In this document: positions 5,957 to 10,130 of the stretch, in pieces
How positions within the stretch are numbered: position 1 is the stretch's first letter
How the letters are laid out: the number at the start of each line of letters is the position of its first letter
Source of the DNA: an uncultured Lachnospiraceae bacterium
GTDB lineage: Bacteria > Bacillota > Clostridia > Lachnospirales > Lachnospiraceae
Reading direction: 5' to 3'
DNA length: 10,130 nt
NCBI GenBank assembly: GCA_945836355.1
Contig: CAMALD010000025.1
Span: 1 to 10,130 of the forward strand
Program-made: the position numbers and the translations under genes
Notes under the pieces: model-generated
What the model saw: the letters and a program-made list of their open reading frames with translations, nothing else
Told to the model about the DNA's origin: nothing
Databases searched by the model: none

Positions 5957-8900
5957 ATGAAGGGGTTTCGTGATAAGGGTAATCTGCCCTTGTTTATAAT
6001 TTTTTACATATTTTCTGTTTTTCTGATATTTGCTCTGGTATACCGGGACTTTACCAATAAGATTGCCTCGGTTTCTTCGGGTGATGCAAACTACGGCGAG
6101 ATACTTTATGCCCAGTCCAGCCGCTTCATATATGAGCTTCTTGTGATTTTTGTTATCGCTCTGCTGGTCATTTTTCTGTTTAATCATATGGTTTTTTACC
6201 GCCAGACGATTTTGGAGAACCGCATAAAGCAGATTTCTGCCCGCTATTCCACCGTCCTTGACATGTTTGCGGATTCTCTCTGGGAATATGACATTGTGAC
6301 AAACACTCTCAAAAAATCCGTAAGCGATTCCGGCTTGTTTACTTCCTCTACCGAAATTCACAATTTCAGGGATTATATTCTGGATTCCGGCTTGCTCAAT
6401 CCGGACGACAACGAAACAGTTCTGCACTTTTTTGACAGCATGCTTTCGCATGATACCGCTCCTTTAAATGTGCAGTTTCGCGCCCGCAGCAATGAGGATG
6501 AGGCGGAAGCCTGGTACGAATGCACCGGATACAAGATTTTCGATTCCTACGGCATTCCGATTTCCGTGGTCGGCCGCACCGTTAATATTTCCCGCATTAA
6601 GGAAAGGGAAGTGCTCCTCCATGAAATCGAGGGGCAGGACAAACTGACCAAGCTGCACAATCTGGAGACCACTCACAACATGGTCGACCATTATCTGAGC
6701 TCCATCGATTATGCAGTAATTTCGGCAATGTTTTTGATTGACCTTGACAATTTCACCGAGATTAACAATTCGCTCGGAAACTCCTTCGGCGATGCGATTC
6801 TTCTCGATTTGAGCGCTCGTTTAAAGAAACGTTTTCAGGCGCAGGACATTATCGGACGTGTCGGCGGAGACTCCTTTGTTGTCTTCCTCGCAGATGCACC
6901 GTCCATCTCTTATATCGAAGAATGCGCCGAAGATATCTGCATACTGATGCGTGATATTTACTCCGGCTCCAACAATACCCTGTCCGTCACCGGAAGTGTC
7001 GGCGTAGCCGTTTTCCCTTCTGACGGCAACAATTACGATATCCTTTGCGAAAAGGCCAGCCGGGCACTCTGGGAAGCCAAGCAGCTCGGCAAGGACCGCT
7101 ATTTCCTCTTCTCCAATGAGGGAGCTTCCGAGGATGACGCCTCCCACGTTTCGGATTATTTCAGTCATGATATCGCAGCCTACGCACCGGCTTCCTTTGA
7201 GGACCACTCTTTAGTCAATACGAGCATTGTCATGAACGCAATTGATATTCTTTTTAACACGCAGGACAACAATGACTCCCTGCAAATGCTGCTTTCCCTG
7301 ATTGGTACCTATTACAATCTGGACCGTGTCAGCATCGTAGAGTATTCGGGAAATCCGCAGACATTCTCCATCACCAGCGAGTGGACATCCCATCCGCGTT
7401 ACCAGATTAAGGATTCTATCCAGCAGGTTCCGATGAGTCTGGAGCATTATTATGCGAGATACCGCGAGACGGAGAACGGTATTTTCTATTCCGATTCCTA
7501 CCTTTTGGAATATCAGGAGGGAATGGTTGCAGATATCATGCCCGACCGCGTTCCACGGGCTTATTTCCAGTGCGGCTTCCTCGACCACGGCTCCTATATC
7601 GGTTCCATCTCCGCCACAATCAGTGACGGAGCACATAGCTGGAGCCAGAGTGAAATTGATTCTCTTACCCTGATTTCAAAAATCATCGGAAGCTATCTCA
7701 GCAGGCTCCGCTCCATCCGCTACGCAAACTGGATTTCCAAAACCGATCAGTTGACCGGAGCGCATAACTTTGACAGCTTCCTCTCCGAAGTCAACAAGCT
7801 GCACACGAACAGACCGGATATGCCGCTGGCGATGATTTACTCCGATATCCGTCAGTTCAAGCTGATTAACGATAACTACGGCTATCAGACCGGTGATGAT
7901 ATCTTGAAAAGCCTCACTGATATTTTCCGTACCTTATTTCCAAGCGGATTGTGCTGCCGTATCAGCGGTGACAAGTTTGTTATTTGCATTAAGTACAGCG
8001 GTGAAGAAGCACTGGCGTCCAAAGCCAGAATGCTCATTTCACGCTGCAGACAGCTTGCTTCACCGGAAGGCGAGCCTTACCGTTTGTCCTTAATCCTCGG
8101 TATTTATCCGATGGCGGAAAGTGATACGGCGATTACTGCGGTTGACCGTGCCAATATTGCCCGCAAGAGCGCCCAGCGCCATGAAAGTGCCGGATACGCT
8201 TTCTTTACAAACACCATGCGTTCTTCCCTCATTCTACAAAAGGATCTGGAGGACGCCATGGAAAATTCCATTTTGGAAAATGACTTCCTGCTGTATTTCC
8301 AGCCGAAGGTAAACATCATCACCGGAAAGCTCTGCGGCGCCGAGGCTTTGGTCCGCTGGCAGCATCCGACACTTGGTTTCCTGTATCCGAATGCATTTAT
8401 TCCTCTTTTCGAAGCCAACGGATTTATCATCGATTTGGACTATTACATGTTTGAGCAGTCCTGTATTTTCATCCGCGACGAGCTGAAAAAGGGGAAGGAG
8501 CTTTTCCCGATTTCCGTCAACTTCTCGCGTGAGCATTTCAAAACTGACGGTCTTCCGGAGAAGTTAAAAGCAGCCGTGGAATTTTACAGCATTCCTCCGG
8601 AGCTGCTCGAAATCGAGATTACCGAGAGCGCATTTACCACCGTGGATAAGCATTTCATCGTTCTGCTCAACCGCATCCGCTCCTACGGTTTCCGCCTGGC
8701 AATGGATGATTTCGGTGCCGGACTTTCCTCACTCAATCTTCTGTGCGACCTGCCATTTAACGTGATTAAGATTGATAAGGATTTCCTGCATTCCAAGACT
8801 ACCACCTCCCGTGAGCGCATCGTTATTTCCAATATCGTGCGCATGACCTCCGAGCTGGATATGGAGGTCATCTGTGAGGGCGTTGAGACAGTCGAACAGA

Positions 8901-8998
8901 CCGAATTCCTAAAGAGTATCGGATGCACTATGGCGCAGGGTTATCTGTATTCCAAACCGCTGTCCAAGCAGGAATTTGTCGAAAAGTATATGCTTTAA
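5957..8998 (+). CDS. Membrane PAS-GGDEF-GAF-GGDEF-EAL protein, probable c-di-GMP phosphodiesterase
   Basis: A 1013-residue sensor. Two transmembrane helices (about 10-29 and 58-78) flank a short external loop. A PAS-like domain (about 93-215), GGDEF-1 (about 226-385), a GAF-like domain (about 418-588), GGDEF-2 (about 595-750) and a C-terminal EAL domain (about 770-1010) follow. EAL residues needed for c-di-GMP hydrolysis are all visible: Glu796 (EALVRW), Asn855, Glu887, Asp917/Asp918 (MDDFGAG), Lys938, Glu974 (EGVET) and Gln994. Both cyclase sites are degenerate: GGDSF (303-307) with IND changed to INN (269-271), and SGDKF (670-674) although DIRQFKLIND (630-639) is kept. No RxxD inhibitory site is seen at the normal place. 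Most likely it degrades c-di-GMP under control of PAS, GAF and possibly GTP-binding GGDEF inputs. GGGGGA seven bases before the ATG supports the start. It is monocistronic and ends in a strong terminator. Confidence 0.93.
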   Translation: MKGFRDKGNLPLFIIFYIFSVFLIFALVYRDFTNKIASVSSGDANYGEILYAQSSRFIYELLVIFVIALLVIFLFNHMVFYRQTILENRIKQISARYSTVLDMFADSLWEYDIVTNTLKKSVSDSGLFTSSTEIHNFRDYILDSGLLNPDDNETVLHFFDSMLSHDTAPLNVQFRARSNEDEAEAWYECTGYKIFDSYGIPISVVGRTVNISRIKEREVLLHEIEGQDKLTKLHNLETTHNMVDHYLSSIDYAVISAMFLIDLDNFTEINNSLGNSFGDAILLDLSARLKKRFQAQDIIGRVGGDSFVVFLADAPSISYIEECAEDICILMRDIYSGSNNTLSVTGSVGVAVFPSDGNNYDILCEKASRALWEAKQLGKDRYFLFSNEGASEDDASHVSDYFSHDIAAYAPASFEDHSLVNTSIVMNAIDILFNTQDNNDSLQMLLSLIGTYYNLDRVSIVEYSGNPQTFSITSEWTSHPRYQIKDSIQQVPMSLEHYYARYRETENGIFYSDSYLLEYQEGMVADIMPDRVPRAYFQCGFLDHGSYIGSISATISDGAHSWSQSEIDSLTLISKIIGSYLSRLRSIRYANWISKTDQLTGAHNFDSFLSEVNKLHTNRPDMPLAMIYSDIRQFKLINDNYGYQTGDDILKSLTDIFRTLFPSGLCCRISGDKFVICIKYSGEEALASKARMLISRCRQLASPEGEPYRLSLILGIYPMAESDTAITAVDRANIARKSAQRHESAGYAFFTNTMRSSLILQKDLEDAMENSILENDFLLYFQPKVNIITGKLCGAEALVRWQHPTLGFLYPNAFIPLFEANGFIIDLDYYMFEQSCIFIRDELKKGKELFPISVNFSREHFKTDGLPEKLKAAVEFYSIPPELLEIEITESAFTTVDKHFIVLLNRIRSYGFRLAMDDFGAGLSSLNLLCDLPFNVIKIDKDFLHSKTTTSRERIVISNIVRMTSELDMEVICEGVETVEQTEFLKSIGCTMAQGYLYSKPLSKQEFVEKYML

Positions 8999-9042
8999 GC
9001 CAAAACAGTGCACCTTACCGCGGACATCCTGGTACAAAATAC

Positions 9043-9080
9043 AAAAAACAGGGGTAGATTTTCGGTCACCCCTGTTTTTT
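9043..9080. terminator. Bidirectional rho-independent terminator
   Basis: AAAAAACAGGGGT (9043-9055) and ACCCCTGTTTTTT (9068-9080) form a perfect 13-bp inverted repeat with a 12-base loop. The GC core is followed by a six-T tract on the plus strand and, because of the matching A-tract, by a T-tract on the minus strand too. It sits 44 bases after the EAL gene stop and 9 bases beyond the stop of the convergent PEGA gene, so it can serve both. Confidence 0.92.
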
Positions 9081-9089
9081 GATGCCATT

Positions 9090-10130
9090 CTATTCAAAAT
9101 ATCTGCGGATAATATAATCCTGCCCGTCATCCTCCACTTCAAGCTCATAGGTTATGGACTCATCCCCTTTGACCAGCTCAAGCGTAAAGCTCCCGATATA
9201 CTTTTCCAGTATAGCCTGTCCATCCTCTGTCACACCCATATATTCTCCATCCAGATATATCTCCACCTCATCATCCGAATACACAATGATATAGTGGTCT
9301 TCATCCATTTCGTCCTCCGAAGTACTGTTATCAGCTGATTCCGTCGGCTCGGGGCTGTCTGTAGGTACAATGTTTTCAGATAAAGATATCGACACCACGG
9401 ATGCCGCGGAATTCACGGTCAGCGTGCCCTCATAGGATAAATAGCCGCCCAGCTCCACCCTCATGCGGTATGTTCCGTATGTCAGGTTCACCGGCTCGCC
9501 GTAAAAGACATTCTCATCATCCAGCCACAGCAGTGCACCCGCAGGCTGGATTTTGAACTCCACATTTCCGGTCGGCTCGGGTACTCTGGCATACTCGGTC
9601 AAATCCAGCACTGTTGTCTGATCTCTGCGGATATCCGCCTCCAAAGTTGCAGATAATTCATCGTTCTCCACAGTGACCGAATACTTGCCCTCCTGCAGCG
9701 TAAGCTTCATGTCCTCCGTTATCTGGGCGGCAAATTCCTGATTGATCAGAAGACTTCCGCCCAGATAATCCGCATACTCCTTCAGGGTCAGATATCCGTG
9801 CCCGCGTGTCAGCAGAATGACATAAACCTCGCTCTCCACACCGCGCATGGTCACGGTATCCTTCTTGCTCACAGCCTCCGGCGGTACTAGACTTCCGTTG
9901 CTGAAAACATGAAGGTTTTCCGTGATGGCATAATTCTGTCTTCCATTCGCAAGAATTCCTGCTCCTGCATTGATTACCACACCGGTCTGCGCCACATATT
10001 CCCACACATCCTGCGCCATTTCCAGCTTGATGATTTTGCCGGTGGCAGAATCATAGGTGATATCCGCAATATCCCCAGGGCTTAGCTGTCCTGCCACAAG
10101 CTCCTTCCCGTATTTGTCCCGAATCAGTGT
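9090..10130 (-). CDS. PEGA-repeat surface-type protein, C-terminal 346 residues (runs off right edge)
   Basis: The frame is open to the right edge. A GTG at 10097 exists, but the codons upstream of it (TLIRDKYGKEL) read as continuing protein and AAGGAG is too close to it, so the true start is outside the window. Three beta-rich PEGA-like units can be seen in the visible part: about residues 125-177 (LTLQEGKYSVTV), about 188-250 (FKIQPAGALLWLDDENVFYG, then LTYGTYRMRVELGGYL), and about 280-345 (VEIYLDGEYMGVTEDG). A Pro/Ser/Thr/Glu-rich linker (about 251-278) separates the last two. PEGA domains are usually extracytoplasmic and tied to the cell envelope. A signal peptide, lipobox or N-terminal domain cannot be judged because that end is missing. 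The region before residue 110 resembles no family I recognise. It converges on the EAL gene across a shared terminator. Confidence 0.8.
   Translation of the reverse strand, partial: TLIRDKYGKELVAGQLSPGDIADITYDSATGKIIKLEMAQDVWEYVAQTGVVINAGAGILANGRQNYAITENLHVFSNGSLVPPEAVSKKDTVTMRGVESEVYVILLTRGHGYLTLKEYADYLGGSLLINQEFAAQITEDMKLTLQEGKYSVTVENDELSATLEADIRRDQTTVLDLTEYARVPEPTGNVEFKIQPAGALLWLDDENVFYGEPVNLTYGTYRMRVELGGYLSYEGTLTVNSAASVVSISLSENIVPTDSPEPTESADNSTSEDEMDEDHYIIVYSDDEVEIYLDGEYMGVTEDGQAILEKYIGSFTLELVKGDESITYELEVEDDGQDYIIRRYFE

Noticed and set aside
5885..6451. Minus-strand open frame of 188 codons opposite the start of the GGDEF/EAL gene
   Set aside because: It overlaps the membrane and PAS part of the well-supported plus-strand gene; no recognisable domain or ribosome binding site.
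10095..10097. GTG as the true start of the PEGA gene
   Set aside because: AAGGAG is only about three bases from it, and the upstream frame to the window edge has no stop and reads as normal protein.
1..10130. CRISPR array, insertion sequence, tRNA/rRNA, prophage or defence island
   Set aside because: No regularly spaced repeats, transposase or integrase motifs, tRNA-like cloverleafs or defence-gene families were seen on either strand.

Overview
The window looks like chromosomal DNA from a low-to-moderate GC Gram-positive anaerobe of the Clostridia, most likely Lachnospiraceae-like. The grounds are purine-rich Shine-Dalgarno sites (GGAGG type) before almost every gene, close matches to the sigma-A promoter consensus, a ferredoxin-fused aldo/keto reductase, a PEGA-domain surface-type protein and a large clostridial-style GGDEF/EAL sensor. 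The genus cannot be fixed from the sequence alone. No rRNA, tRNA, CRISPR array, insertion sequence, integrase or phage gene was seen, so this reads as ordinary core or shell chromosome rather than a mobile island.

Layout. Positions 1-381 (-) hold the first 127 codons of a TetR-type repressor that runs off the left edge. It has its own strong promoter and a dyad placed like an autorepression operator. Positions 450-1721 (-) encode a cytoplasmic GH27 glycosidase with an atypical sugar-recognition loop. Back-to-back promoters separate it from a divergent aldo/keto reductase with a C-terminal 2[4Fe-4S] domain (1863-2891, +). Positions 4875-2906 (-) form a two-gene hflK-hflC operon (SPFH/prohibitin membrane proteins) that converges on the reductase gene with a 14-base gap. 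Positions 5678-5019 (-) encode a HAD phosphatase of the phosphoglycolate phosphatase type. A 278-base divergent intergenic region with a nested inverted repeat follows. Positions 5957-8998 (+) encode a 1013-residue membrane protein with the order TM-TM-PAS-GGDEF-GAF-GGDEF-EAL, probably a c-di-GMP phosphodiesterase. A strong bidirectional terminator (9043-9080) separates it from the convergent, right-truncated gene for a PEGA-repeat protein (9090-10130, -).

How the parts relate. The window is a set of short independent transcription units, each with a recognisable promoter, not one pathway. The plausible functional links are the divergent glycosidase/reductase pair, which may share control, and the hflK-hflC pair, whose products form a membrane complex that in other bacteria modulates the FtsH protease; no ftsH is present here. 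I found no clear new multi-gene system. The points most worth a second look are the GH27 specificity loop, the double degenerate GGDEF architecture with an intact EAL domain, the TetR promoter/operator and the nested inverted repeat at 5770-5821.
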